From NCBI GenBank assembly GCA_038523925.1, contig JBCBIY010000029.1, forward strand, positions 1 to 14,874: DNA of 14,874 nucleotides, written 5' to 3'. A program made the translations under genes and the position numbers. Below are positions 6,361 through 13,902 of this stretch, piece after piece (positions within the stretch are counted from its first letter, which is position 1; every line of letters starts with the position of its first letter). The notes under the pieces are model-generated. The model saw nothing but the letters and a program-made list of their open reading frames with translations. It searched no databases and had not been told where the DNA came from. The DNA comes from JBCBWG01 sp038523925. Lineage in GTDB: Bacteria; Pseudomonadota; Alphaproteobacteria; Rhizobiales; Hyphomicrobiaceae.

Positions 6361-7379
6361 GTTCGTCCATCGAAGATTTCATCGCGCCGACTGAGGGTCA
6401 GCCAGACCATCACGACCGCCTTCGCGAGGAGGCTGCGATCGAACCTGATCCCATCGCCACCGGCGAGGTGACGAAGGAAACGCAGATCATCGCGATCTAC
6501 GGCAAGGGCGGGATCGGCAAGTCGTTCACGCTCGCAAACCTCTCGTACATGATGGCGCAGCAGGGCAAGAAGGTCCTGTTGATTGGCTGCGATCCGAAGT
6601 CGGATACGACATCGCTTCTGTTCGGCGGCAAGGCCTGCCCGACGATCCTCGAGACCTCGACGGCGAAGAAAGCGGCCGGCGAAGAAGTCCAGATCGGCGA
6701 CGTTTGTTTCAAGCGGGACGGTGTCTACGCAATGGAGCTCGGCGGGCCCGAGGTCGGCCGCGGGTGCGGCGGCCGCGGCATCATCCACGGCTTTGAATTG
6801 CTCGAGAAGCTCGGCTTCCACGACTGGGATTTCGACTACGTTCTGCTCGACTTTCTGGGCGACGTTGTCTGCGGCGGCTTCGGCCTGCCGATCGCCCGCG
6901 ACATGTGCCAGAAGGTGATCATCGTCGGGTCAAACGACCTGCAGTCGCTCTATGTTGCAAACAACGTTTGCTCGGCTGTCGAGTATTTCCGCAAGCTCGG
7001 CGGCAACGTCGGCGTCGCGGGACTGATGATCAACAAGGATGACGGGACCGGCGAGGCGCAGGCCTTCGCGGACGCAGTCGATGTCCCGGTGCTCTGTGCG
7101 ATCCCGGCTGACGAAGACATCCGGCGGAAGTCGGCGAACTATCAGATCGTCGGTATCCCGGACACGCAATGGGGCCCGCTGTTCGAAGAGCTCGCGATCA
7201 ACGTCGCCGAAGCTGAGCCGCGCCATCCAAAGCCGCTCAGTCAGGACGGTCTGCTTGAGTTGTTCTCGCCGGAAGAGACCGGCAGCAACTTCGAGCTGAC
7301 GCCCGCCACACTCGAAGACATGTGTGGCAAGCAAGATCTCACGAAGCCGTCGCTGGAGGTGATCTACGATCATGTCTGA
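6357..7379 (+). CDS. bchX: Chlorophyllide a reductase iron protein BchX
   Basis: BchX is the nitrogenase-iron-protein-like ATPase (NifH/BchL family) that donates electrons to the BchYZ catalytic component for ring-B reduction of chlorophyllide a. The P-loop is GKGGIGKS (residues 49-56), followed by IGCDPKSDTTSL as switch I. The two cysteines that would bind the inter-subunit [4Fe-4S] cluster are in GRGCGGRG (Cys 137) and DVVCGGFG (Cys 172). DYVLLDFLGDVVCGGF contains the switch II region. I chose ATG 6357 (340 residues), which overlaps the bchC stop by 4 nt; an in-frame ATG at 6342 would add five residues. The N-terminal 40 or so acidic residues before the ATPase core are usual for BchX and separate it from BchL. 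The stop at 7377-7379 overlaps bchY by 8 nt. Confidence 0.95.
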   Translation: MSSSIEDFIAPTEGQPDHHDRLREEAAIEPDPIATGEVTKETQIIAIYGKGGIGKSFTLANLSYMMAQQGKKVLLIGCDPKSDTTSLLFGGKACPTILETSTAKKAAGEEVQIGDVCFKRDGVYAMELGGPEVGRGCGGRGIIHGFELLEKLGFHDWDFDYVLLDFLGDVVCGGFGLPIARDMCQKVIIVGSNDLQSLYVANNVCSAVEYFRKLGGNVGVAGLMINKDDGTGEAQAFADAVDVPVLCAIPADEDIRRKSANYQIVGIPDTQWGPLFEELAINVAEAEPRHPKPLSQDGLLELFSPEETGSNFELTPATLEDMCGKQDLTKPSLEVIYDHV

Positions 7380-9012
7380 CGACACCCTCCATCGGAACCC
7401 GCAGGAATTCATCTACGACGGCGCAACCGATGCGCCGGTCGAGGTGGGCCATGTTGCGTTGCCGGAAGAGGTGGTGCCGGCGGGCAAGAGTGCGGAGCCA
7501 CCGGAAGCCGTCGCGGGCGGCGGCTGTCACGCGGGCGCAGAGCAGATGAAAGCGGCAGCGGCTGTTTCCGCCAATTCCGAAGTGCTCGCGCGCTATGCGG
7601 AAGACTATCCGCAAGGCCCTCACGATAAGCCGCAGAGCATGTGCCCGGCGTTCGGTTCGCTGCGTGTCGGGCTGCGCATGAAGCGGACGGCGACGGTGCT
7701 CTCAGGCTCCGCCTGCTGCGTCTACGGCCTCACCTTCACATCGCACTTCTATGGCGCACGCCGGCCCGTCGGCTACGTGCCGTTCAACTCAGAATCGCTG
7801 GTCTCGGGCAAGCTGTTCGAAGACATCCGCGACGCCGTCTACGAACTGGCCGACCCCGAGCAGTACGACACGATTATCGTCACGAACCTTTGCGTGCCGA
7901 CCGCATCCGGCGTGCCGCTCAAGCTGCTGCCGGATGAGATCAACGGCGTCCGTATTGTGGGGATCGACGTGCCGGGCTTTGGCGTTCCAACCCACGCGGA
8001 AGCAAAAGATGTGTTGGCTGGCGCGATGCTCGCCTATGCGCGCGAAGAAGTCTCGGCTGGGCCGGTGCAGGCGCCGGCGTCGCATGCGGCTGGCGCGGGC
8101 GGCGATGGCCGGCCCACGGTGACGCTGCTCGGTGAGATGTTCCCGGCCGATCCCATGGTGATCGACGGGCTCTTAAAGCCACTCGGCCTTGCCGCAGGTC
8201 CCGTTGTGCCGACGCGCGAATGGCGCGAGCTTTATGCGGCGCTCGATTGCGCAGCGGTTGCTGCAATCCATCCATTCTACACAGCCTCCGTTCGTGAGTT
8301 CGAACGGGCAGGTCGCTCAGTTGTCGGGTCCGCACCTGTTGGCCGTGACGGGACGGCGGACTGGCTCGCGGCCATCGGTGAGGCTTGCGGTATTGCATCC
8401 GGCACCGTCGCCGACGCCCAGAACGCAATTCTGCCCGCGATCTCAGGCGCGCTTGCCGGCGCGAAGATCGACGGCCGGATTACGGTTGCGGGCTACGAGG
8501 GCTCGGAGCTGCTCGTTGCGCGCCTGCTGATCGAAAGCGGCGCCGAAGTGCCCTACGTCGGCACGGCCTGTCCGAAGACGCCATGGTCGGCACCGGATCT
8601 CGCGTGGCTCGAAGCGCGCGGCGTTCACGTCAACTTCCGCGCCTCGCTCGAAGAGGATGTCCAGGCCTTCGAAGCGCTTGCGCCCGACCTCGCCATCGGC
8701 ACAACGCCGGTCGTGCAGAAGGCGAAAGAGCGCGCGATCCCGTCGCTCTACTTCACCAACCTCATCTCGGCGCGTCCGCTGATGGGTCCCGCCGGTGCCG
8801 GTTCGCTTGCGACCGTCGTCAACGCGGCGATTTCCAATCAAGCGCGCTTCGATGACATGCGGGCGTTTTTCGAGGGCGTCGGCACCGACCACGCAACCGG
8901 CGTCTGGCAGGGCACGCAAGAGCCCGTGCCGGAGGACCGCCCGAAGTTCAAAGCCAAGTTCGCGCGCCAGCTTGAGAAAGCGCGCAAGCAGGCTGAGGCG
9001 GTGGGCACATGA
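7372..9012 (+). CDS. bchY: Chlorophyllide a reductase subunit BchY
   Basis: BchY is the NifD/BchN-like subunit of the chlorophyllide a reductase catalytic heterotetramer, which reduces the C7=C8 double bond of ring B. Candidate iron-sulfur ligands are Cys 91 (QSMCPAFGS), Cys 115/116 (GSACCVYG) and Cys 174 (TNLCVPTASG). GGGCHAGAEQMKAA (about 49-62) and the C-terminal NLISARPLMGPAGAGSL are characteristic. The 546-residue length is slightly long; an Ala/Gly-rich insertion near residues 232-244 contributes. ATG 7372 is fixed by a strong GGAGGTGAT 8 nt upstream and an 8-nt overlap with bchX. It overlaps bchZ by 4 nt. Tight overlaps through X, Y and Z suit a complex needing fixed subunit ratios. 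Confidence 0.95.
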   Translation: MSDDTLHRNPQEFIYDGATDAPVEVGHVALPEEVVPAGKSAEPPEAVAGGGCHAGAEQMKAAAAVSANSEVLARYAEDYPQGPHDKPQSMCPAFGSLRVGLRMKRTATVLSGSACCVYGLTFTSHFYGARRPVGYVPFNSESLVSGKLFEDIRDAVYELADPEQYDTIIVTNLCVPTASGVPLKLLPDEINGVRIVGIDVPGFGVPTHAEAKDVLAGAMLAYAREEVSAGPVQAPASHAAGAGGDGRPTVTLLGEMFPADPMVIDGLLKPLGLAAGPVVPTREWRELYAALDCAAVAAIHPFYTASVREFERAGRSVVGSAPVGRDGTADWLAAIGEACGIASGTVADAQNAILPAISGALAGAKIDGRITVAGYEGSELLVARLLIESGAEVPYVGTACPKTPWSAPDLAWLEARGVHVNFRASLEEDVQAFEALAPDLAIGTTPVVQKAKERAIPSLYFTNLISARPLMGPAGAGSLATVVNAAISNQARFDDMRAFFEGVGTDHATGVWQGTQEPVPEDRPKFKAKFARQLEKARKQAEAVGT

Positions 9013-10565
9013 CACACGCACCGCTGAGCGAGACGCCGGCTGCGAAGTCACCGCTGATCATCGATCTTGATCGCGCGGGCGGCTATTGGGGCGCCGTCTA
9101 TGCATTCACGGCGATCAAAGGCCTACAGGTCGTCATCGATGGCCCGGTCGGCTGCGAGAACCTGCCGGTGACTTCGGTGCTGCACTACACCGACGCGCTG
9201 CCCCCGCACGAGCTTCCAATCGTGACGACCGGGCTTGGCGAAGAAGAGCTCGGCCGCGATGGCACTGAGGGCGCGATGAAGCGCGCCTGGGGCACGCTCG
9301 ATCCGGAACTGCCGAGCGTCGTGGTCACTGGGTCGATCGCCGAGATGATCGGCGGTGGCGTGACGCCGGAAGGCACAACGATCAAGCGCTTTCTGCCGCG
9401 GACGATCGACGAAGACCAATGGCAGTGCGCCGACCGCGCCTTGAAGTGGCTCTGGACTGAGTTCGGCCCGAAGAAAGTTCCGCCGCCCAAAGTGCGCAAG
9501 GACGGTGAGGCGCCGCGCGTCAACATCATCGGCCCGATGTATGGCTGCTTCAACATGCCGTCCGATCTCGCTGAGATCCGCCGGCTCGTCGAAGGCATCG
9601 GCTGCGAGATCAACATGGTCCTGCCGCTTGGCAGTCACCTCGCCGATATCGGCCGCCTCGCAAACGCAGACGTCAACATCTGCATGTATCGCGAGTTCGG
9701 CCGCGCACTCTGCGAACACATGGAGCGGCCATACCTGCAGGCGCCGATCGGGCTGACAAGTACGACATCGTTCCTGCGCGCGCTCGGCGAACTGACAGGC
9801 CTTGACCCCGAACCGTTCATCACGCGCGAGAAGCACACAACGATCAAGCCGCTCTGGGACCTCTGGCGGTCGGTCACGCAGGACTTCTTTGCAACCGCAA
9901 GCTTCGGCATTCACGCCGGCGAGACGTATGCCCGCGGCGTCCGGCACTTCCTTGAGGACGACCTCGGTCTGCCGTGCGCCTTCGCGTATGCCCGCGTCGC
10001 CGGACGCAAGCCAGACAACCAGGCCGTTCGCGCCGACATTCACGAGAAACGGCCGCTGGTTCTCTTCGGCTCTTACAACGAGCGGATGTACCAGGCCGAA
10101 GCCGGCCGCGGCCCTGGCGGCATGTCGGGCGCGTACATCCCGGCTTCGTTCCCTGGCGCCATCATCCGCCGCCATGCCGGCACGCCCTTCATGGGCTACG
10201 CCGGCGCGACCTACCTCGTCCAGGAAGTTTGCAACAGCCTGTTCGACGCGCTGTTCCATATCCTGCCGCTGTCGACCGACATGGACGCAGTCGCCGCCAC
10301 GCCGACGCGCAAGCTGGCAGCGCTCGCTTGGGACGATGATGCGCTGGCGTTGCTTGATCAGATCGTCGAGCGCGAGCCTGTGCTGACGCGGATCTCGGCT
10401 GCAAAGACGCTGCGCGATCGCATCGAACATGCTGCCCGCGCGGCCGGCGATGCCGTGGTGACCGCCGCGCACATTGCAGCCGTCGCGCCGCAATCCGTGA
10501 AATCTTCCGCATCCGCCGCAGAGCCGCGCGTGGATGCCAAACCGCGGGAGCCAGAGCCCGCATGA
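9009..10565 (+). CDS. bchZ: Chlorophyllide a reductase subunit BchZ
   Basis: BchZ is the NifK/BchB-like partner of BchY in the chlorophyllide a reductase catalytic component. The 518-residue protein begins with IIDLDRAGGYWGAVYAFTAIKG, followed by DGPVGCENLPVTSVLHYTDALPP with a candidate cluster ligand at Cys 49. Other landmarks are VVTGSIAEMIGGGVTPEGT, IIGPMYGCFNMPSDLAEIRR and FPGAIIRRHAGTPFMGYAG. Near the C-terminus, EREPVLTRISAAKTLRDRIEHAAR resembles the small helical domain found at the end of BchB and BchZ. A proline- and alanine-rich tail of about 25 residues follows and is probably disordered. ATG 9009 overlaps the bchY stop by 4 nt. The TGA at 10563-10565 overlaps a 34-codon frame by 4 nt, continuing the coupled gene chain. 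Confidence 0.95.
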   Translation: MTHAPLSETPAAKSPLIIDLDRAGGYWGAVYAFTAIKGLQVVIDGPVGCENLPVTSVLHYTDALPPHELPIVTTGLGEEELGRDGTEGAMKRAWGTLDPELPSVVVTGSIAEMIGGGVTPEGTTIKRFLPRTIDEDQWQCADRALKWLWTEFGPKKVPPPKVRKDGEAPRVNIIGPMYGCFNMPSDLAEIRRLVEGIGCEINMVLPLGSHLADIGRLANADVNICMYREFGRALCEHMERPYLQAPIGLTSTTSFLRALGELTGLDPEPFITREKHTTIKPLWDLWRSVTQDFFATASFGIHAGETYARGVRHFLEDDLGLPCAFAYARVAGRKPDNQAVRADIHEKRPLVLFGSYNERMYQAEAGRGPGGMSGAYIPASFPGAIIRRHAGTPFMGYAGATYLVQEVCNSLFDALFHILPLSTDMDAVAATPTRKLAALAWDDDALALLDQIVEREPVLTRISAAKTLRDRIEHAARAAGDAVVTAAHIAAVAPQSVKSSASAAEPRVDAKPREPEPA

Positions 10566-10666
10566 CCAACACCCAACCCATTAGAAACCGGACCGGCGAA
10601 ACGGCGGCGCTCATGACGCTCATGGCGCACGCCCGGAACACCGGACGCTCAAGGAGGACTGCCTAA
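10562..10666 (+). CDS. Small 34-codon ORF between bchZ and the pufQ-like gene
   Basis: ATG 10562 overlaps the bchZ stop (ATGA) and the frame closes with TAA at 10664-10666, whose last A is the first base of the next ATG (TAATG). The encoded 34-residue peptide is basic, with RNRTGE and a C-terminal RNTGRSRRTA and no membrane segment. I recognise no family. The frame contains the AAGGAGG (10651-10657) that serves the next gene. Its most plausible role is translational coupling from bchZ into the pufQ-like gene; it could equally be a chance frame in a leader. Confidence 0.35.
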   Translation: MTNTQPIRNRTGETAALMTLMAHARNTGRSRRTA

Positions 10667-10923
10667 TGAGTGATGTCGCATCGAACATCGCGTTCGCGCC
10701 CGCTCGGGAAAGCGGACTTTCGACACGCCGGCGCAGCGACGCGCGCGCATTCCAGCGCATGACGTGGCTCGCATTTGCGATCTTCCTGCCGCTCGCGGCG
10801 ATCGCGCGATTGCTGCCAGCTCGCTGGCGCCCGTTCGCATCGGCCGCTGAGCCCAACAGGTCTTTCATTTCAGATGCCCGCGCTGCGGCGCATCTGACGG
10901 TTGCGTTCGCGTTCATGCGCTGA
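10666..10923 (+). CDS. pufQ: PufQ-like small membrane protein
   Basis: This 85-residue protein has a basic, soluble N-terminus (RRRSDARAFQR), one predicted transmembrane segment at about residues 33-50 (WLAFAIFLPLAAIARLL), then a short tail ending SDARAAAHLTVAFAFMR. Size, one membrane span, the ARA-alanine-rich end and position directly between bchZ and pufB match PufQ. In Rhodobacter, PufQ stimulates bacteriochlorophyll formation and may help deliver pigment or intermediates at the membrane. Overall sequence identity to Rhodobacter PufQ appears low, so the name rests largely on synteny and topology. ATG 10666 has a perfect AAGGAGG 8 nt upstream and overlaps the preceding stop by one base. 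A 141-bp spacer with stem-loops separates it from pufB. Confidence 0.62.
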   Translation: MSDVASNIAFAPARESGLSTRRRSDARAFQRMTWLAFAIFLPLAAIARLLPARWRPFASAAEPNRSFISDARAAAHLTVAFAFMR

Positions 10924-10931
10924 ACGAAGAC

Positions 10932-11025
10932 GGCCGGCATCCGGGCTACCGGATCGGCCCTCGCAAACGCGGTGCGTCGCCAGATGCGCTGCTGTTGCAA
11001 ACCCGGCCGCGGGGGACCCACGCGG
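10932..11025 (+). other. Structured pufB leader (stem-loops)
   Basis: The 141-bp spacer between the pufQ-like gene and pufB holds two potential stem-loops. ATCCGG (10939-10944) pairs with CCGGAT (10949-10954) around GCTA, extended by GGCCG/CGGCC (10932-10936/10955-10959) with a 2-nt bulge. CCGCG (11007-11011) pairs with CGCGG (11021-11025) around GG/CC. No poly-T run follows. Such structures could mark the 5' boundary of a processed pufBA mRNA; I saw no convincing promoter here. Confidence 0.45.
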
Positions 11026-11064
11026 TAACGGCCCGCAAGGGCACACTTCGGAGTGAAAACTGAA

Positions 11065-11223
11065 ATGGCAGACAACAACCAGAGCTGGAAGTCCCTGTCG
11101 GGACTGACAGATTCGGAAGCGCAGGAGTTCCACTCCTACTTCACGACGTATCTGATCACGTTCACCGCCATCGCGATTGTTGCGCACGTGCTGACCTGGG
11201 CCTGGCGGCCTTGGTTCTCGTAA
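11065..11223 (+). CDS. pufB: Light-harvesting 1 beta subunit PufB
   Basis: This 52-residue LH1 beta apoprotein pairs with PufA and binds bacteriochlorophyll in the core antenna ring around the reaction centre. It starts MADNNQSWKSLSGLTD and has the conserved SEAQEFHSYF with His 23. One transmembrane helix runs at about 28-46, with His 41 in IVAHVLTWAWRPW as the central magnesium ligand and the aromatic C-terminal WAWRPWFS. GGAG at 11050-11053 lies 11 nt before the ATG. It precedes pufA by 82 bp, the usual order in puf operons. It is too short for many gene callers' length cut-offs. Confidence 0.96.
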   Translation: MADNNQSWKSLSGLTDSEAQEFHSYFTTYLITFTAIAIVAHVLTWAWRPWFS

Positions 11224-11245
11224 GAGCGCGCAATCTTGACCGGCT

Positions 11246-11276
11246 CCGCGGGTGCGGCTCTGGCCAACTCCCGCGG
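11246..11276 (+). other. pufB-pufA spacer hairpin
   Basis: CCGCGGG (11246-11252) is complementary to CCCGCGG (11270-11276), with an inner GGC/GCC pairing possible. It sits between pufB and pufA about 30 nt before the pufA start. There is no poly-T run. It may influence relative stability or translation of the two antenna cistrons. Confidence 0.5.
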
Positions 11277-11305
11277 CGTGAGAAGACTAGAAGGATAGGA
11301 ACACC

Positions 11306-11515
11306 ATGTATCCAATGACCTACAAGATGTGGATGCTTTACGATCCGCGTCGCTTCCTGATTGCGCTGTACACCTTCCTCGGTGTGCTCGCGCTTCTGAT
11401 CCACTTCATCCTGCTATCGACCGAGCGTTACAACTGGCTCGGCGGCGCATCAGCGCCGGCTGAAAGCTCGTCCATCGAGCGTGTCATCCCGGCTCCGACG
11501 CACAAGCTTGGCTGA
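11306..11515 (+). CDS. pufA: Light-harvesting 1 alpha subunit PufA
   Basis: This LH1 alpha apoprotein has 69 residues. A short cytoplasmic N-terminus MYPMTYKMWMLYDPRR leads into one transmembrane helix (about 17-37) with His 33 in ALLIHFILLSTERYNW as the bacteriochlorophyll ligand. The ERYNWLGG segment and a polar C-terminal tail follow. The IHFILLSTER stretch strongly resembles Rhodospirillum rubrum LH1 alpha. ATG 11306 is favoured because AAGGA and AGGA lie 10 and 5 nt upstream; in-frame Met 4 (11315) is too far from them. A 254-bp spacer with strong hairpins separates it from pufL, consistent with LH1 being made in excess over the reaction centre. Confidence 0.96.
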   Translation: MYPMTYKMWMLYDPRRFLIALYTFLGVLALLIHFILLSTERYNWLGGASAPAESSSIERVIPAPTHKLG

Positions 11516-11527
11516 TCGGATCTGCTC

Positions 11528-11569
11528 GAGCGGTCGGCGCGGGGGCTCTCGCTTCCCGTGTCGCCGCTC
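11528..11569 (+). other. pufA-pufL intercistronic stem-loop
   Basis: GAGCGG plus CGGCGCGGG (11528-11543, one bulged T) pairs with CCCGTGTCG plus CCGCTC (11555-11569), including two G-T wobbles, around an 11-nt loop: about 15 bp. It starts 12 nt after the pufA stop. In Rhodobacter capsulatus, hairpins at this position protect pufBA mRNA from 3' decay and raise LH1 over reaction centre. No poly-T tract follows, so a stabiliser or attenuator fits better than a full terminator. Confidence 0.7.
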
Positions 11570-11705
11570 ACGCTGACCCTCGCGATCCTTGCCGCTTTGC
11601 ACCGCGCATCCGATGCACTGTCGAAGCCAAAGAATTGCAGATCAGCACGCAGCGCTGACAGCCGTCCTTGAACCAGCATGACGCGGGTCCAATCCCCGCA
11701 TGCCG

Positions 11706-11720
11706 CCGCCCATAGGGCGG
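11706..11720 (+). other. Short GC hairpin upstream of pufL
   Basis: CCGCCC (11706-11711) and GGGCGG (11715-11720) form a perfect 6-bp stem around ATA, 49 nt before the pufL ATG. With the 11528-11569 stem-loop it brackets a 136-nt stretch in which I see no gene. Its role may be in mRNA processing or protection of the pufLM 5' end. Confidence 0.4.
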
Positions 11721-11769
11721 TCTGGCTCAAGGTGTTTCGCATTGCCGTCGCGGCAGAGAGGAACGATCC

Positions 11770-12600
11770 ATGGCCTTGCTCAACTTTGAAAAGAAATACC
11801 GTATCCGCGGTGGCACCCTGGTCGGCGGCGACCTGTTCGATTTTTGGATCGGACCGTTCTACATCGGCTTTTTTGGCGTCACGACCGCCTTCTTCGCGCT
11901 GCTCGGCACGCTCCTCATTATCTGGGGCGCGGCGTTGGGCGACACCTGGAACATCTGGAAGATTTCGATTAATCCGCCGCCCGCGAAGTATGGCCTCGGC
12001 CTTGCGCCGCTGGCAGAAGGCGGGCTCTGGCAGCTCATCACGATCTGCGCGGTTGGCGCGTTCGGCTCGTGGGGTCTGCGCCAGGTCGAGATCAGCCGTA
12101 AGCTTGGCATGGGCTATCACGTGCCGATTGCCTACTCGGTCGCCGTGTTTGCCTACGTGTCGCTCGTCATCGTCCGGCCCGTTCTTATGGGCGCTTGGAC
12201 GCACGGGTTCCCGTACGGCATCTTCACCCACCTCGATTGGGTCTCTTACGTCGGCTACCAGTACGGCAACTTCCATTACAATCCGGCGCACATGGTGGCG
12301 ATCACGTTCTTCTTCACCACGACGCTCGCACTTGCACTGCACGGTTCGCTTGTCCTCTCGGCGGTGAACCCAAGTGACGGCAAGGAAGTCAAAACGCCGG
12401 AGCACGAAGACACCTACTTCCGCGACACCATCGGCTACTCGATCGGCACGCTCGGTATTCACCGGCTGGGTCTGTTCCTGGCGCTGAACGCCGGGCTCTG
12501 GAGCGCGATCTGCATCGTGATCAGCGGTCCGATTTGGACGTCGAGCTGGATCGAATGGTGGGACTTCAACTGGCTGGGCACCCCCTGGTGGTCGTTCTAG
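11770..12600 (+). CDS. pufL: Photosynthetic reaction centre L subunit PufL
   Basis: PufL is one of two membrane subunits binding the special pair, accessory bacteriochlorophylls, bacteriopheophytins, quinones and the non-haem iron. It has 276 residues and five transmembrane helices. Counting without the initiator Met, His 153 (accessory pigment), His 168, His 173 (special pair), and His 190 and His 230 (iron) fall at standard Rhodobacter positions. Glu 212, Asp 213 and Ser 223 of the QB proton path are present, and L210 is Glu rather than Asp. ATG 11770 has AGAGGA 7 nt upstream and the expected MALLNFEKKYRIRGG N-terminus. pufM begins 15 bp after the TAG stop. Confidence 0.97.
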   Translation: MALLNFEKKYRIRGGTLVGGDLFDFWIGPFYIGFFGVTTAFFALLGTLLIIWGAALGDTWNIWKISINPPPAKYGLGLAPLAEGGLWQLITICAVGAFGSWGLRQVEISRKLGMGYHVPIAYSVAVFAYVSLVIVRPVLMGAWTHGFPYGIFTHLDWVSYVGYQYGNFHYNPAHMVAITFFFTTTLALALHGSLVLSAVNPSDGKEVKTPEHEDTYFRDTIGYSIGTLGIHRLGLFLALNAGLWSAICIVISGPIWTSSWIEWWDFNWLGTPWWSF

Positions 12601-12615
12601 GGGCGGAGGAAACCA

Positions 12616-13557
12616 ATGTCTGAATATCAAAATCTCTTCACGAAGGTTCAGATCCGCGGGCCGGTTGAGCGTGGCGTGGTCGCCGAAGGCGATTACTGGG
12701 AGCGCGGCACCGGTGGCGGGTTCTCAACCCTGCTTGGCAAGATCGGCAACGCACAGCTCGGTCCCGTTTATCTCGGGGTCTACGGCGTCGCCTCGCTGCT
12801 GTGCGGCTTCATCGCAATTGAGATCATCGGTCTCAACATGATGGCGCAGGTGAACTGGGACCCGATCCAGTTCGTCCGGCAGTTCAACTATCTGGCCCTC
12901 AGCCCGCCGGCTGCGGAGTACGGCCTGTCCATTCCACCGCTGAATGAAGGCGGATGGTGGCTGATGGCCGGCGCGTTTCTAACCGCCTCAATCCTGTTCT
13001 GGTGGGCGCGGACCTACTCCCGCGCGATCGAACTGGGCATGGGCACGCATGTCGCCTGGGCCTTCGCCTCGGCCATCTGGCTGTACCTCGTGCTCGGCTT
13101 CTTTCGGCCGATCTTGATGGGCGATTGGTCAGAGGCGGTCCCGTTCGGGATCTTCGAGCACCTCAACTGGACCAACAACTTCTCGATCCAGTACGGCAAC
13201 CTCTTCTACAACCCGTTCCACGCGCTCTCGATCGTGTTCCTCTATGGCTCAGCACTGCTGTTTGCCATGCATGGCGCAACGATCCTCGCAGTCAGCCGCT
13301 ATGGCGGTGACCGTGAGATTGACCAGATCGTTGACCGCGGTACGGCAAGTGAGCGTGCGGCCCTGTTCTGGCGCTGGACGATGGGCTTCAACGCGTCGAT
13401 GGAATCCATCCACCGTTGGGCTTGGTGGTTCGCGGTCCTGACGACACTGACCGGCGGCATCGGCATCCTGTTGACCGGCACCGTTGTCGACAACTGGTAC
13501 GACTGGGCGGTCAAGCACGACTTCGCACCGGAAGGTCAGTGGGAACCGGACTTCTAG
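12616..13557 (+). CDS. pufM: Photosynthetic reaction centre M subunit PufM
   Basis: PufM pairs with PufL in the reaction-centre core. It has 313 residues and five transmembrane helices. Ligands sit at canonical numbers: His 182 (accessory pigment), His 202 (special pair), and His 219, Glu 234 and His 266 (iron). Tyr 210, which tunes primary electron transfer, and Trp 252 at the QA site are present. Residue 203 is Ala (NPFHALSI) where Rhodobacter has Gly. The C-terminus continues past VDNWYDWAVKHD by a short acidic tail (FAPEGQWEPDF). GGAGGA precedes the ATG. No pufC or pufX follows; a terminator-like hairpin lies 22 bp after the stop, so this is probably the last cistron of the puf unit. Confidence 0.97.
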   Translation: MSEYQNLFTKVQIRGPVERGVVAEGDYWERGTGGGFSTLLGKIGNAQLGPVYLGVYGVASLLCGFIAIEIIGLNMMAQVNWDPIQFVRQFNYLALSPPAAEYGLSIPPLNEGGWWLMAGAFLTASILFWWARTYSRAIELGMGTHVAWAFASAIWLYLVLGFFRPILMGDWSEAVPFGIFEHLNWTNNFSIQYGNLFYNPFHALSIVFLYGSALLFAMHGATILAVSRYGGDREIDQIVDRGTASERAALFWRWTMGFNASMESIHRWAWWFAVLTTLTGGIGILLTGTVVDNWYDWAVKHDFAPEGQWEPDF

Positions 13558-13578
13558 GCGCAAACGTCACGCGCATTT

Positions 13579-13606
13579 GAGCCGGTGGGTTCTGACCTGC
13601 CGGCTC
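13579..13606 (+). terminator. Terminator-like hairpin after pufM
   Basis: GAGCCGG (13579-13585) pairs with CCGGCTC (13600-13606), with an inner GGT/ACC possible around TCTG. It is followed by GACTTTAT, which has only three consecutive T residues. It sits 22 bp after the pufM stop. It may be a weak intrinsic terminator or a 3' stabilising hairpin. Confidence 0.5.
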
Positions 13607-13902
13607 GACTTTATGGCCGTGCCGCCACCGTTGCGCCGCACGCCAGCCACCGTCGCCGGTGCTGGAAACCCAAGCCGCGGTTTGCACTTGGCATCCGGTC
13701 AAGAAACCCTTAGACGAACGTCGCATCAGCGTGCGGATTGGGAAACCGAAGCGGTCTTAAACCGCGTAACTGTAACGTGAACCCGCAAGCTGCGCGCAAC
13801 CCGCGCAGGACCTCGTTTTGGAACGATTTCAGAGCGATATGGGTTGAAGCTGGACGGCGGTGTGCCACCAGGCAATTGGCCATCCAAACTGGGAGGTAAG
13901 GT
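13607..13902 (+). other. Spacer upstream of cycA, no gene seen
   Basis: Short open frames here on both strands have no family resemblance and no good start signals. A small hairpin (GCGGT/ACCGC, 13751-13765) is present. I found no PpsR-type palindrome and no confident promoter, although cycA presumably has its own. The stretch ends with GGGAGGTAAG, the cycA ribosome-binding site. Confidence 0.4.

Noticed and set aside
9123..10493. 456-codon minus-strand open frame
   Set aside because: Shadow of bchZ; no domain recognised and no regulatory context.
11428..12630. 400-codon minus-strand open frame
   Set aside because: It is antisense to pufA and pufL, whose identity is certain; its Arg/Asp/Glu-rich translation is a GC-rich shadow.
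13214..13225. Ala at M203 and Glu at L210 as possible functional novelties in the reaction centre
   Set aside because: I recall the same residues in other alphaproteobacterial phototrophs; they are differences from Rhodobacter, not evident innovations.
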